Assembly (NCBI RefSeq): GCF_000315915.1
Contig: NC_020185.1
Coordinates: forward strand, 620,001-684,000
DNA from: Henningerozyma blattae CBS 6284
Taxonomy: Eukaryota; Ascomycota; Saccharomycetes; Saccharomycetales; Saccharomycetaceae
Reading direction: 5' to 3'
DNA: 64,000 nt
Positions 41,661 through 50,847 of the stretch are shown in pieces. Below the pieces are notes generated by a model. It ran no database searches. It saw only the letters and a program-made list of their open reading frames with translations, and was not told the DNA's origin. Numbering within the stretch: position 1 is the first letter of the stretch; each line of letters starts with the position of its first letter. The position numbers were made by a program, and so were the translations under genes.

Positions 41661-42141
41661 GAGGCAGTCAACGAAAACTTGTAAATATGTATTTATATTA
41701 CGATGTATATAATAATTATTCTACATGCATCTTTGAATCCTCAAAGCTATGATCTTGTTCTTCTCGACTTATTATCTTTTGACTTTGTAATAGTTAAATG
41801 GAAGATACATGATTAAATAGTATAAAGTTCTTATTACTCTTCAAATAATATGGGCAAGAAAAAAAGATTAAGATTTACTATTCATTTTAAACTTTTTGAC
41901 ATATTTTTGGTGTTTTAAAAACTAAAATTTTAAAAAAGAGTGAAAATAAATTATTATAGAAGTGGAAATTTTAGAAATCTTTCAAATATCTCACAGATGT
42001 AGCTACATGAGGATATAATATATAGTTATATAACTTCTCCATGAGTAAAATTAATTTATTTCCAAAGTCAAGATAATATCTTGTTAATTATTGCTTTTTT
42101 TTTGTTTTTTTTTGGATTTTATATACAAACAAATTACTCCC
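41661..42141. other. BCS1 3' flank
   Basis: AT-rich with a T-rich run at 42096-42118. No gene or RNA is seen before the decayed frame that starts at 42142. Confidence 0.4.
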
Positions 42142-42793
42142 TTAAGACATATCAGTGAATCCAAATTTCGTAACTGCAGTTCCTAGACATGAAAAGTAAA
42201 TGCTATAGGAGGCTGGATTGTTGTATCCTACTAGTCTATCAAGAACTTCTCTTGCCTCAAGAGATGAGAGAAGAACATTATCGATACCATATCTACTAAT
42301 CTGATGTGCTAATAAAATAACATATGAGAAATAGACAAATTCAAATTCACTACAAAGTTGTCCTGCATAAGGATCAATAGAATTTTAAAATTGAATAGTT
42401 CCCTAGCCATGTTAATAAAACCCCTCCATTGATAGTAATACGGAAAAGTAGGGTGATCTGGCTCATAATTAGTAAAGACTGAATCGATGATATCTAAAGG
42501 ATCTTTTTCTGTAAGATAAGCAGATACAGATCTAACCTCAACCCTTTTAATTTCAGTGTTTGCTCCAAAATATATTGACTGTTATGAGAGCTTTCTTGCG
42601 CCTAGTAGAAATTGGCCGGGTCAAGTATTGACACAACTTCAAATAGAATAATTACACAGTGTGCTTCGTAGTAATGCTTGTTCTTGGAGTTAAAATTATT
42701 TTTTACGGTTACCGTTGGTTGTTGAGAAGTCAGTCTACCAGAATAATCGAAGTGATAGTTAGAGGTTAATTTAGAAATAAGTTCTGGAGAATG
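42142..42793 (-). pseudogene. Degenerate unidentified gene
   Basis: Three protein-like stretches in different minus frames, read in order: from 42793 a frame with FDYSGRLTSQQPTVTV, broken by a TAG at 42602-42604; from about 42580 a second frame with RSVSAYLTEKDPLDIIDSVF and YYYQWRGFINMARELFNF; from about 42390 a third with SIDPYAGQLCSEFEFVYFS and AREVLDRLVGYNNPASYS, ending in TAA at 42142-42144. Composition (mixed hydrophobic, Tyr/Trp-containing, not low-complexity) is much more protein-like than surrounding DNA. At least two frameshifts and one stop break it. I do not recognise the family. It lies between BCS1 and the ADH gene, where S. cerevisiae has none. Confidence 0.7.
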
Positions 42794-43060
42794 CTAATAA
42801 TAAGTTAAAGTAAACCAAGATTTTATACCTCACTGATAAGATTAACCCAATATATAGATATATAATGTCGACAAAAATTTTTATATTGTAGTTGAATAAT
42901 ATCATTAGTTATAGAGATTATTATATAGCTACGAGGGATGAATGATACATAAGAAGACTACCGTAGCAATTAACTGAGGTGCACAAATGTATGTTTTGAT
43001 ATATACTCAATCAGGTTAAAATTTGAAATTTCCCTAAAATATAGTTACAAGATTAATTAA
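42794..43060. other. Spacer between decayed gene and ADH gene
   Basis: AT-rich. It would be the promoter side of the decayed minus-strand gene and the 3' flank of the alcohol dehydrogenase gene. No other feature. Confidence 0.4.
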
Positions 43061-44137
43061 TTATTTAAATTCAGAATCAAAATCTGTCAAGACGAATCTA
43101 TATTTGACATCACCCTTTTCCATTCTTGTCCAAGCTTCATTAACACCGGTTTCATTAATTTGAATGGTTTCAATCCATGGTTTGATGCCATTTGTAGCCA
43201 TTAAATCTAATAAAAGTTTAATTTCATGAGGAGAACCGATATGTGAGTTACCAATGTTAACACCCACAAGACTAAATGGAGATAAGACTAGTTTTTCTGT
43301 AAAATTTGGGATGGAAATAGATTGAATCATACCACCAATTTTCATGATATTAATATATTGATCCAAGTTAATATCTGTGAGAGATGAAGCACAAATAACA
43401 ACCAGATCTAAAGTGTTGAATAAATCTTTATCCCAACCTTCAGTCCCTGTAGCAAAATAATGGTCAGCACCCAGCTTCATTGCATCAGATCTTTTATTTT
43501 CGCCTCTAGAAAAAGCATAAACTTCTGCACCCATAGCCTTTGCTATCATGATACCCATATGGCCAATACCACCAATACCAATGATACCTACTTTCTTACC
43601 TGGGCCACAACCGTGTCTTAGAAGTGGAGAAAATACAGTAACCCCACCACATAGCAATGGAGCGGCAAAATTAGTTGGTAATTCATCTGGAATTGGAATA
43701 ACAAAATGTTCATGCACTCTAGCATGAGATGCATAACCACCTTGTGAGATATAGCCATCGTCATATTTACTGGTATAAGTTAAAATAGTATGTGGACAAT
43801 ATGGTTCATTTTGAGTTTCACAACGGTCACAGTTCAAACATGAACCTGATTGAGCACCAACACCTACTCTTTGACCAATTTTCCAACTTTTATCACAGTT
43901 TGGTCCTAGTTTAACGATATGACCAATAATTTCATGACCAACTATTTGATTTTTAGGACAAGCTCCCCAACGAGAGGCTGCAGTATGAGTATCAGAACCA
44001 CAAACACCACATGCAGCAATTTTAATATCGATATCATTGGGTAAGAATTTTTTGGGTTCAAAACTAATCTTTTTTGGGTTTAACCAATTGTTATTATCAG
44101 TGACAGCAATACCTTGAAATTTTTCTGGATAAGACAT
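43061..44137 (-). CDS. ADH6: NADP-dependent alcohol dehydrogenase (Adh6/Adh7, CAD type)
   Basis: 358 residues from MSYPEKFQGIAV. This is a zinc medium-chain dehydrogenase: catalytic zinc site GVCGSDTH and GHEIIGHIV, structural zinc loop CLNCDRCETQNEPYC, third ligand region LLCGGVTVFSPL and nucleotide motif GIGGIGHMG. Adh6/Adh7 reduce cinnamaldehyde and medium-chain and branched aldehydes with NADPH. The frame extends upstream 17 codons to an ATG at 44188, but the shorter start aligns with S. cerevisiae Adh6. Not syntenic with ADH6 or ADH7, which are elsewhere in S. cerevisiae, so it was gained here or lost there. Adh6 and Adh7 cannot be told apart. Confidence 0.92.
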   Translation of the reverse strand: MSYPEKFQGIAVTDNNNWLNPKKISFEPKKFLPNDIDIKIAACGVCGSDTHTAASRWGACPKNQIVGHEIIGHIVKLGPNCDKSWKIGQRVGVGAQSGSCLNCDRCETQNEPYCPHTILTYTSKYDDGYISQGGYASHARVHEHFVIPIPDELPTNFAAPLLCGGVTVFSPLLRHGCGPGKKVGIIGIGGIGHMGIMIAKAMGAEVYAFSRGENKRSDAMKLGADHYFATGTEGWDKDLFNTLDLVVICASSLTDINLDQYINIMKIGGMIQSISIPNFTEKLVLSPFSLVGVNIGNSHIGSPHEIKLLLDLMATNGIKPWIETIQINETGVNEAWTRMEKGDVKYRFVLTDFDSEFK

Positions 44138-44606
44138 TTTCATATATAAAAAATAAACAAAACTTTTTTGTTTGGTAATTTGAAACACATTGGTAAAAGA
44201 ATAGATATTTCAAGATTAATCTCAAGGTCTTGTTATAAATACTAAAATAATTACTTTTTTACTTACCCATATTTAAAAACTCTATCTTCAATATGATTTG
44301 TAATACTATTTTTTTTATTTTTCAAGCTGACAAAAATGAAGGAAAAGAGGAAAAAAATCCGTGGAAAAATTTTTAACTAGTCATTAACCGCCGAACAAAT
44401 AATTCATGAAAAGGCCTACTATAAGGCATTAGAACCATATAAAGCATCGCCAGATTGTTCAGTTTTCTGTTGAGCCATAACACTTTGAAGACTAGAATAT
44501 GGATCTTTTATGATCAAACTAACAATTAAGTGTCGGCGTTAAGATCTCTCCCGATCTCAATTCAGCTTTTGTGTGACTTCTTGAAACGGTAATATAGTAC
44601 TTCCAT

Positions 44607-44697
44607 GTTCCGCATTCCGCATTCCGTATTCCGCATTCCGTATTCCGCATTCCGTCTACCGTTTGCCGTCTGCCGAATTCCGTTTGCCATTTTCCGG
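44607..44697. repeat. 7-bp minisatellite ATTCCGC/ATTCCGT
   Basis: Thirteen 7-bp units in register. Units 2-7 alternate ATTCCGC and ATTCCGT almost perfectly. Units 8-13 are degenerate (CTACCGT, TTGCCGT, CTGCCGA, ATTCCGT, TTGCCAT, TTTCCGG). It lies 470-560 bases before the ADH start. Confidence 0.92.
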
Positions 44698-45088
44698 ATG
44701 AAATTGAATGTGGACCTAATGGAATTAAATAATTTCCTATTTTTTGCCTTATAAAGATTTACTTGCTTACATCGTGATTCCATTACTATGGAAATAACGA
44801 ATTTTACCTATTTAAGAATTTTAACTGAGGCCAGGCACATGATCATTTAAACCTCTGGAACTATATACTGGAAAAATGAATAAATAATATCTATTTTTAT
44901 TTAGATTTTACTTCGAATCAAATTGCTTAATCTTAGAGGGTAATATTATCTTTAAATTTTTTGTTGTACAGGACTTACTTAACTTAGTTTTGAGTCATCT
45001 TCACCATCATAATCATCATACTTTCTTGTGAATTGTGGCAGATACCCCGATTGAATTAAGAAATAGGTGCAGAAATAAATAAACTTAG

Positions 45089-45100
45089 CCCCCCCCCCCC
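45089..45100. repeat. C12 homopolymer
   Basis: Twelve C residues in a row, rare in this AT-rich DNA. Confidence 0.95.
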
Positions 45101-45939
45101 TCACAAGAATAATAACTCCTTAAATTAAGCCTGCCTTCTCTACGAGTATATCATGGACACCTCTTTATTTACTAAAAAAAAAACAAAAACATAACCATAT
45201 ATCATATCTTTTAAACTGTTTCTAGACTTTCTTAACATCAGACTACCCCACTTCATATCATTCGACGTTTATAATATCCTATACTATTTCAAGTTTCAAG
45301 CCTTAATAGAGTATCTCATCAACATATTTCTACATTATTATTTTTAGATTCATCTTAAAGTTAGTAGATATTCTAACTTATGATGCATGCTGTCTAATAT
45401 TTGATCCTTATCCATTTTAGGAAATTCAGGCTTGGAATCATTCTCGTTTCTTTTTTTATTTAGCGCTATTTTTTTTTAATTTCTTTTTCAATCAATGTTG
45501 TGTACTTTTTTCCTAAACCAATCTTAATACTTTGTGACTTACATTTCCTAGTTAGGATAGATGGCTGTTCGGCTGAAGTGAAGACGGAAGATGGGCGGCT
45601 ATTGTTGGGGAATAGAAAAATTAGGGGTGCCAAATAAAGCTTCTTGAATAAACAAATAATTTGCCACATACTTGATCCAAGAAAAAAATTTTAGACGTAT
45701 ATAAGTAGACTGAACTGATATCGTTTTTACTTTTTGAAACTTTCTGATATGTTCCTGGATAACTCTTTTTTTAAAACTTTTCTTCATTTTTATTTATATA
45801 TTTATTTATTTTTTATTTTTGTTTTTCATTTAAGTAATACTAGAATCAATATAAGATCTGGCTGTTTAGGTTTGCTTCCTAGCTACGACTTGAATATTTC
45901 TTTCTTTGATACCACAAACTCTGAATACCGTGGGTGAAT

Positions 45940-47760
45940 ATGGCATCTACTTTTTTCCATAGTGAAGAAGAACTTCTTTCCTTTAAATACCCTACCTCTT
46001 CATTCTCCAATGAGACTGCTCAGAGAGATACCATTCCAAGAACAAATAGTATTAATAATGGCTCTCAAGATTACTATTCCACACAGAAAGAACTTTATAG
46101 GACGAATTTTACACCAAGAAAATCGATTGAAGATTGTTTGAAAGAATTAGATGGATATTTTCAAGAGTTGAGTATTCAACATTCTAAATTCAATAATACA
46201 CTTTTACCAAGAAGAACCGATCTTGAATCCACTTCTTTGAATATCAATGAAGGTTTAGTGTCACCCACTACTCCTGCTTTTAATTTGAATACCTATCCAA
46301 CTCCAACTGAAACTCATAATTCCAATACTCCTTTAAATAGTCTTAGTGCTTCTCCACCTTTTGCTGGTTTTCAAAGATCAGACACAATTTCGAAATATAA
46401 ATCTTCAAGTATTGGCCATGGATCACATATGGATGATGAATATAACCTATTTTCTCCTGATTTAAACAATTTCGACAATAATTTGGATTTTACATTTTTG
46501 GAGTCTCCAACTTTACAAAATGAACCTCTAAATACATCGGCTAATATAAACCCATATAAACAGCATTCCTACCTTTCAAGTTTATCTCAAAATTACTTGG
46601 ATAATTATTGCTATGGTTCTGATCCAAAAAAATATAATTCTAATAATGAAAAATTACAATATTTGACACATTATTTGAATTCAAATTATAATCCAACTAT
46701 TCATGAAAATGATCTTGAAATATCCAATATTTTTTCCAAAACTTTTGATCTTTCTAATGATAAATCTAATTCAAATAATGGTAATAACGGCAACAATAAC
46801 AACAACAACAATAATAATAATAAAAACAATACCAATTTTTCAAATAATATTTCAGGTCCCACTTCAAGTAATTTTGGTTCTGCGACTTCAACTTCCACTG
46901 AATCTCATAATACACATAATTATAACTCAAGATCTTCTACAAATAACGGTGGATCCATTAACTTTAATTTATCTGAATTTAATCAAATTTCTACTACTAA
47001 TACTGCTACAACTCAAAGTACAATCACTACAAACAATACTATAAATAATTTCAACTTAAGTTCCAATAATACAAGTTTTTCATATAATCAAAATTGGGAT
47101 AGTGGACCAAATCAAAGAAGACGTAACACTATCCATAATTTTAATAATTATAATTTGAATTCTTCAGAAATTGATAATAAAAATCGCACCGTTACATCTA
47201 ATGAATTTAATAATACCACTATTAACTCTAAACCAAGACGGAAAAGTTTATCAATTGTTCCAAAATGGATCGATATCCCTGTTGGATCAAGATTTTTCGT
47301 TATTAAATCATGTTCATTAGAACATATTAAAAAATCTTTTTATAATGGTATTTGGTCATCAACCTTTTTTGGAAATAAAAGATTATCTGAAGCTTATGAA
47401 GAAATTACTTTAAGCAACACATTGAAAGGGTCCACAAGCAAAATTTATTTATTATTTTCTGTAAATGCATCTGGTAAATTTTGTGGTGTGGCTGAAATGA
47501 CATCAAATCTTTTAGACGAATATGATACAAGCATTTGGAATGATAGTAAAAAATTTGCCAAGGCTTTCCAAGTAAGATGGATTATTGTAAGAGATATTTT
47601 TAATAAATATTTAAAACATTTCTTATTACCTTCTAATGATAATAAGCCTGTTACGAATTCCAGAGATACTCAAGAGATTCCATTTTCAATTGGTAGCTCA
47701 ATCTTAAAGATTTTTAAATCTGATTTAAGCACTTTGGAATCGTTTCTTGATGATGAATAA
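45940..47760 (+). CDS. PHO92: YTH-domain m6A reader Pho92 (Mrb1)
   Basis: 606 residues from the ATG at 45940 (MASTFFHSEEELLSFKYP). The first 430 residues are Ser/Asn/Thr-rich and disordered, with an Asn run near 280-296. The C-terminal YTH domain (about 447-593) has IPVGSRFFVIKSCSLEHIKK, NGIWSST with the first cage Trp near 472, and YLLFSVNASGKFCGVAEM; TSIWND near 533 supplies another Trp. Pho92 binds m6A-modified meiotic mRNAs, and in S. cerevisiae it also promotes decay of PHO4 mRNA. It is next to COQ7 and FRQ1, as YDR374C is to YDR373W. Confidence 0.94.
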   Translation: MASTFFHSEEELLSFKYPTSSFSNETAQRDTIPRTNSINNGSQDYYSTQKELYRTNFTPRKSIEDCLKELDGYFQELSIQHSKFNNTLLPRRTDLESTSLNINEGLVSPTTPAFNLNTYPTPTETHNSNTPLNSLSASPPFAGFQRSDTISKYKSSSIGHGSHMDDEYNLFSPDLNNFDNNLDFTFLESPTLQNEPLNTSANINPYKQHSYLSSLSQNYLDNYCYGSDPKKYNSNNEKLQYLTHYLNSNYNPTIHENDLEISNIFSKTFDLSNDKSNSNNGNNGNNNNNNNNNNKNNTNFSNNISGPTSSNFGSATSTSTESHNTHNYNSRSSTNNGGSINFNLSEFNQISTTNTATTQSTITTNNTINNFNLSSNNTSFSYNQNWDSGPNQRRRNTIHNFNNYNLNSSEIDNKNRTVTSNEFNNTTINSKPRRKSLSIVPKWIDIPVGSRFFVIKSCSLEHIKKSFYNGIWSSTFFGNKRLSEAYEEITLSNTLKGSTSKIYLLFSVNASGKFCGVAEMTSNLLDEYDTSIWNDSKKFAKAFQVRWIIVRDIFNKYLKHFLLPSNDNKPVTNSRDTQEIPFSIGSSILKIFKSDLSTLESFLDDE

Positions 47761-48289
47761 TTGCATATAAAAAGAGGCATTTAATTTTTAGAACATTAAT
47801 GAATCCAATAATCGAACAATTCTTTATAAATTGAACAATTATTAATCATCATAATTTTAATCAATATTAATTTTTACCTATTTTATTATTTACTTGTTTT
47901 CCTTTCTGTTTTTAATTCTTTTATAAGAAATTGAATTTTTTATTAATTCTTGAATAAATATTTAATTCAAAAACAATCCCCAAAAAAAATAAATAAAAAA
48001 AAATTAAAAGCATAATGGTTTTAGAAAGGAATACTCTATTAGTATTTGCTTTTCGTAATTGTATTTAAAAAAAAAAGAAAAATCTCTTAACATTTTTATA
48101 TCATTTTTTTTTTAATGTAACTTAGTGTTTCTGTGGAATTTTAAAGTAGACCCGAAATTAATTGAAATTGAGCGAGAACCCTACAGACATTAAAGAAGAG
48201 TGGATTTATTACTTTGAAAAAAGGGTGACACACGATAGAAAACAAAATAAAAAATCGAATTAGATTAGATTAAAGTCAATTGTACAAAT
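47761..48289. other. Spacer PHO92-COQ7
   Basis: 529 bases, very AT-rich with A and T homopolymers (47980-48010, 48065-48115). Nothing else is seen. Confidence 0.5.
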
Positions 48290-49036
48290 ATGTTAATCAA
48301 TTACGGGAGTTTATTATTGAAATCAACAATTGCTGCTCCTCAATTACGTACATTTTCTGTATTAGTGCCATTAAAGGCTAAACCAACTTCCACTAATACA
48401 AACAAAGGAAATGATGATAAACCTACTCAAAAACAAACTCCCAGAAGATCTAAATATGAAGCTTTCAATGCTCCACAAAAGGCATATCTGGATCGTGTGA
48501 TTCGTGTTGATCAAGCTGGTGAATTGGGTGCAAATTATATTTATCGTGGCCAAATCTTTGTTTTATCCAGAACTCATCCTCATTTAAAACCTTTATTACA
48601 ACATATGTGGGAACAAGAAGTTCACCATCATAATACATTCAATGACATGCAATTGAAAAATAGAGTTAGACCTTCATTAATTACACCATTATGGAAATTA
48701 GGTGCTATTGCTATGGGTGCGGGTACAGCCATTATATCGCCTGAAGCAGCAATGGCATGTACAGAAGCTGTGGAAACAGTCATTGGAAATCATTATAATG
48801 AACAATTGCGTTGTTTGATGAAGGAATATGATGTTAAAAAGGATGATGAAAGTTTTGGTATCCCACCAGAAATTCAAAATTTAATTGAAACTATTAAATT
48901 GTTTAGAGATCAAGAACTAGAACATTTAGATATTGCAATTACCAATGATTCACAAAAAGCTGTTCCATACATGCTTATTACTGAAGGTATCAAACTTGTA
49001 TGTAAAGGTGCAATTTGGGCAGCAGAAAGAGTTTGA
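48290..49036 (+). CDS. COQ7: 5-demethoxyubiquinone hydroxylase Coq7/Cat5
   Basis: 248 residues. A mitochondrial presequence-like N-terminus (MLINYGSLLLKSTIAAPQLR) and a polar stretch lead to the di-iron domain: IRVDQAGELGANYIYRGQ, WEQEVHHHNTF, EAVETVIGNHYNEQ and DQELEHLDIA supply the Glu/His ligands. Coq7 performs the penultimate hydroxylation in ubiquinone synthesis in the Coq complex at the inner membrane. Slightly longer than the 233-residue S. cerevisiae protein, all in the N-terminal linker. CAT5 is YOR125C, here between YDR-block genes. Confidence 0.97.
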   Translation: MLINYGSLLLKSTIAAPQLRTFSVLVPLKAKPTSTNTNKGNDDKPTQKQTPRRSKYEAFNAPQKAYLDRVIRVDQAGELGANYIYRGQIFVLSRTHPHLKPLLQHMWEQEVHHHNTFNDMQLKNRVRPSLITPLWKLGAIAMGAGTAIISPEAAMACTEAVETVIGNHYNEQLRCLMKEYDVKKDDESFGIPPEIQNLIETIKLFRDQELEHLDIAITNDSQKAVPYMLITEGIKLVCKGAIWAAERV

Positions 49037-49520
49037 GAAAAAAAATAAATTTTATTTTTGAACTGTGCTGTTTACTTACATTATTATGAAAATACAAATT
49101 ACAATTCAAATAAGTATACATAATTTTGTTGTAATTTGAAAAGATAAACCACGTAATGAATAAATGAAATAGAATAAATCAAAAAAACCAAAAATAAAAA
49201 AAAACGAGTCTGATATTTCTCTAGGTATATTATTATTATTACTATTGTATATGATTAAATATGATTAATATATATGATTGAATATGATTAATATATTTAT
49301 TTTTTCTTTATATTACATAATGAATGGAATTTGTCATTTCTTTCCATGAATTTCCGAATAAATAATACGATATAATCTTCTCTCTTAATTATATCGAACG
49401 TTATAATATGATGGTATTGGTATGGTGATGCAAGGAAAAAAAAGGATCATTAAAAAGATTGAATCAGACCAAAAGCTTTTTGTTGTGTCATGTGTAATTA
49501 GGCGTATGATGTTAATTAAA
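49037..49520. other. Convergent COQ7/FRQ1 3' region
   Basis: 484 bases, AT-rich, with imperfect repeats of ATATGATTA at about 49245-49295. A TTTCCGAA at 49350-49357 was checked as a centromere CDEIII core and rejected. No gene. Confidence 0.5.
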
Positions 49521-50093
49521 TTACACCAAACCATCATATAAATTTAATGCACCAATTATTGAAGGATCAACTTTCGAGCCTTCTCTAAATTCTTCGAGAG
49601 TGATATAGCCATCTTCATCTTTATCCATTAATTTGAAAATCTTTTGTACTCTTAATTCGGGAGTGGCTTCATCGGGGCTTAATTTCACCATGGAACCCAT
49701 CATTTTATAAATACTTGATACTATAGTTAACATTTCATCAAAAGTGATATATCCGTCATGATTCAAATCATACAATTGGAAAGCCCAAACCAGTTTTTCT
49801 TCAAGAGTTCCTCTAGAGGTGATACTTAGCACTGTAATGAATTCTTTAAAGTCGATTGAACCATTATTATCCTTGTCAAATACAGAAAATACATGGCCTG
49901 CAAATTCTTCTGGATAACCAAAAGGGAAAAATTGTTTATACGTCTTTATAAAATCTTCACGAGTCAATTGTCCAGTTGGACAATCTCTCAAAAATCCTTT
50001 ATGCCATTGCTGAATTTCTCTTCTGTCAAAATAAGTTGCCTGTCTTAGACTTGTTAAATCATCTTTAGATAATTTAGATGCTTTAGCTCCCAT
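49521..50093 (-). CDS. FRQ1: Frequenin homologue, PI4-kinase regulator Frq1
   Basis: 190 residues, the usual length. N-terminal MGAKASKL is an N-myristoylation signal. Four EF-hand regions are present; the first lacks a full loop, and the others read [26 protein letters not shown] and [13 protein letters not shown]. Frq1 is the calcium-binding activator of Golgi PI 4-kinase Pik1. It shares a divergent promoter with VPS74, whose product reads the PI4P that Pik1 makes. Confidence 0.98.
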   Translation of the reverse strand: MGAKASKLSKDDLTSLRQATYFDRREIQQWHKGFLRDCPTGQLTREDFIKTYKQFFPFGYPEEFAGHVFSVFDKDNNGSIDFKEFITVLSITSRGTLEEKLVWAFQLYDLNHDGYITFDEMLTIVSSIYKMMGSMVKLSPDEATPELRVQKIFKLMDKDEDGYITLEEFREGSKVDPSIIGALNLYDGLV

Positions 50094-50847
50094 TCTTTCT
50101 AGGATTCTATTCCTTGCTGTATAATTTGTCTAAAAATATATTAAAAGTGATGTAACCAATATCCTTATTGATATTTGAAAACTCTATTGTCTTAACCAAT
50201 TTATTTAATTACTTGCTTATTTATTTATTTATTAATTTTTTTATTTTTTTTAATTACTGTATTATTATTATTATTAATCTTGGAAAACAGTTGAGTCCGT
50301 GTTTAGGGTTCTACAACCCTATAATAAATAACCAGAAAACCCTATACTAACTAACCCTGTCAAACCCTCGAAATTTCCGGGTAATATATTTCACGTGCTC
50401 CGAAATATTCCGATCAAAATAAGAAGAAATTTACTCCGAATATTCCCGGGAGAAATAAGAAACGTTTTCCCCTGAAGAATACAATTTCTCCGACCACTTA
50501 CGATTCCTAATCAGGAACATCCGACGGAGCTTCTGACTACCAAATTCCGTAAAACAGTGTGTCGATTGCTGACTACTACTCATCGCTCAAATCACGGTGA
50601 GCGACAGGAGGCCGCAGAGAAAACACTGCGGGTGAGATCATAGGCGCCCGATTAGGGCATGTGATGGGTATGAATGTCGCTAGATCTAGAACGACAGTGA
50701 AAAACTCTGAGGAGATTTTATAATAATAATTATTATATATTTTTAAACAAGTTTATTTATTATTTATAGATCTTGACTAAAATTATTAATTTATAGATGT
50801 TTTTTTATTAATTTGATCTGGTGTTTGTGGATAAAGATAAATTCAAG
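50094..50847. promoter_or_regulatory. Divergent FRQ1/VPS74 promoter: AACCCT cluster, Reb1 and Cbf1 sites
   Basis: Five AACCCT hexamers (one reversed, as TTAGGGTT at 50303-50310; others at 50315, 50338, 50353, 50363) fall within 65 bases. A Reb1 site CGGGTAA follows at 50378-50384 and CACGTG at 50392-50397, then CCG-N7-CCG at 50400-50412. AACCCTAA-like sequences are Tbf1 targets in yeast. The remaining part holds a GC-rich foldable block (separate entry) and an AT-rich VPS74 leader. Confidence 0.55.
50584..50681. other. GC-rich block with nested inverted repeats
   Basis: AGCGACA (50600-50606) pairs with TGTCGCT (50675-50681). It encloses hairpins CCGCAG/CTGCGG (50612-50617, 50626-50631) and GCCC/GGGC (50646-50649, 50655-50658). 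An alternative hairpin CGCTCA/TGAGCG (50584-50589, 50598-50603) overlaps the outer stem. It could be a structured RNA or just dense binding sites; strand unknown. Confidence 0.3.

Larger units (their letters stand above)
44138..45939. other. Divergent ADH/PHO92 intergenic region
   Basis: 1.8 kb, no supported gene. It contains a 7-bp minisatellite (44607-44697), an A/C-rich tract with 12 consecutive C (45089-45100), and AT-rich promoter DNA before PHO92. The 62-73-codon frames (44562-44783, 45466-45937) are readings of the repeat or AT-rich DNA. Confidence 0.5.

Noticed and set aside
44138..44188. ADH gene start at the upstream ATG (44188)
   Set aside because: The extra 17 residues are not in homologues, which start MSYPEKF; it could still act as a weak presequence, but nothing supports it.
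49321..49375. Centromere CDEIII-like core TTTCCGAA preceded by very AT-rich DNA
   Set aside because: The spacing between the TG and the TTTCCGAA core is off by one, no RTCACRTG lies at the right distance and orientation, and the locus is not centromeric by synteny.
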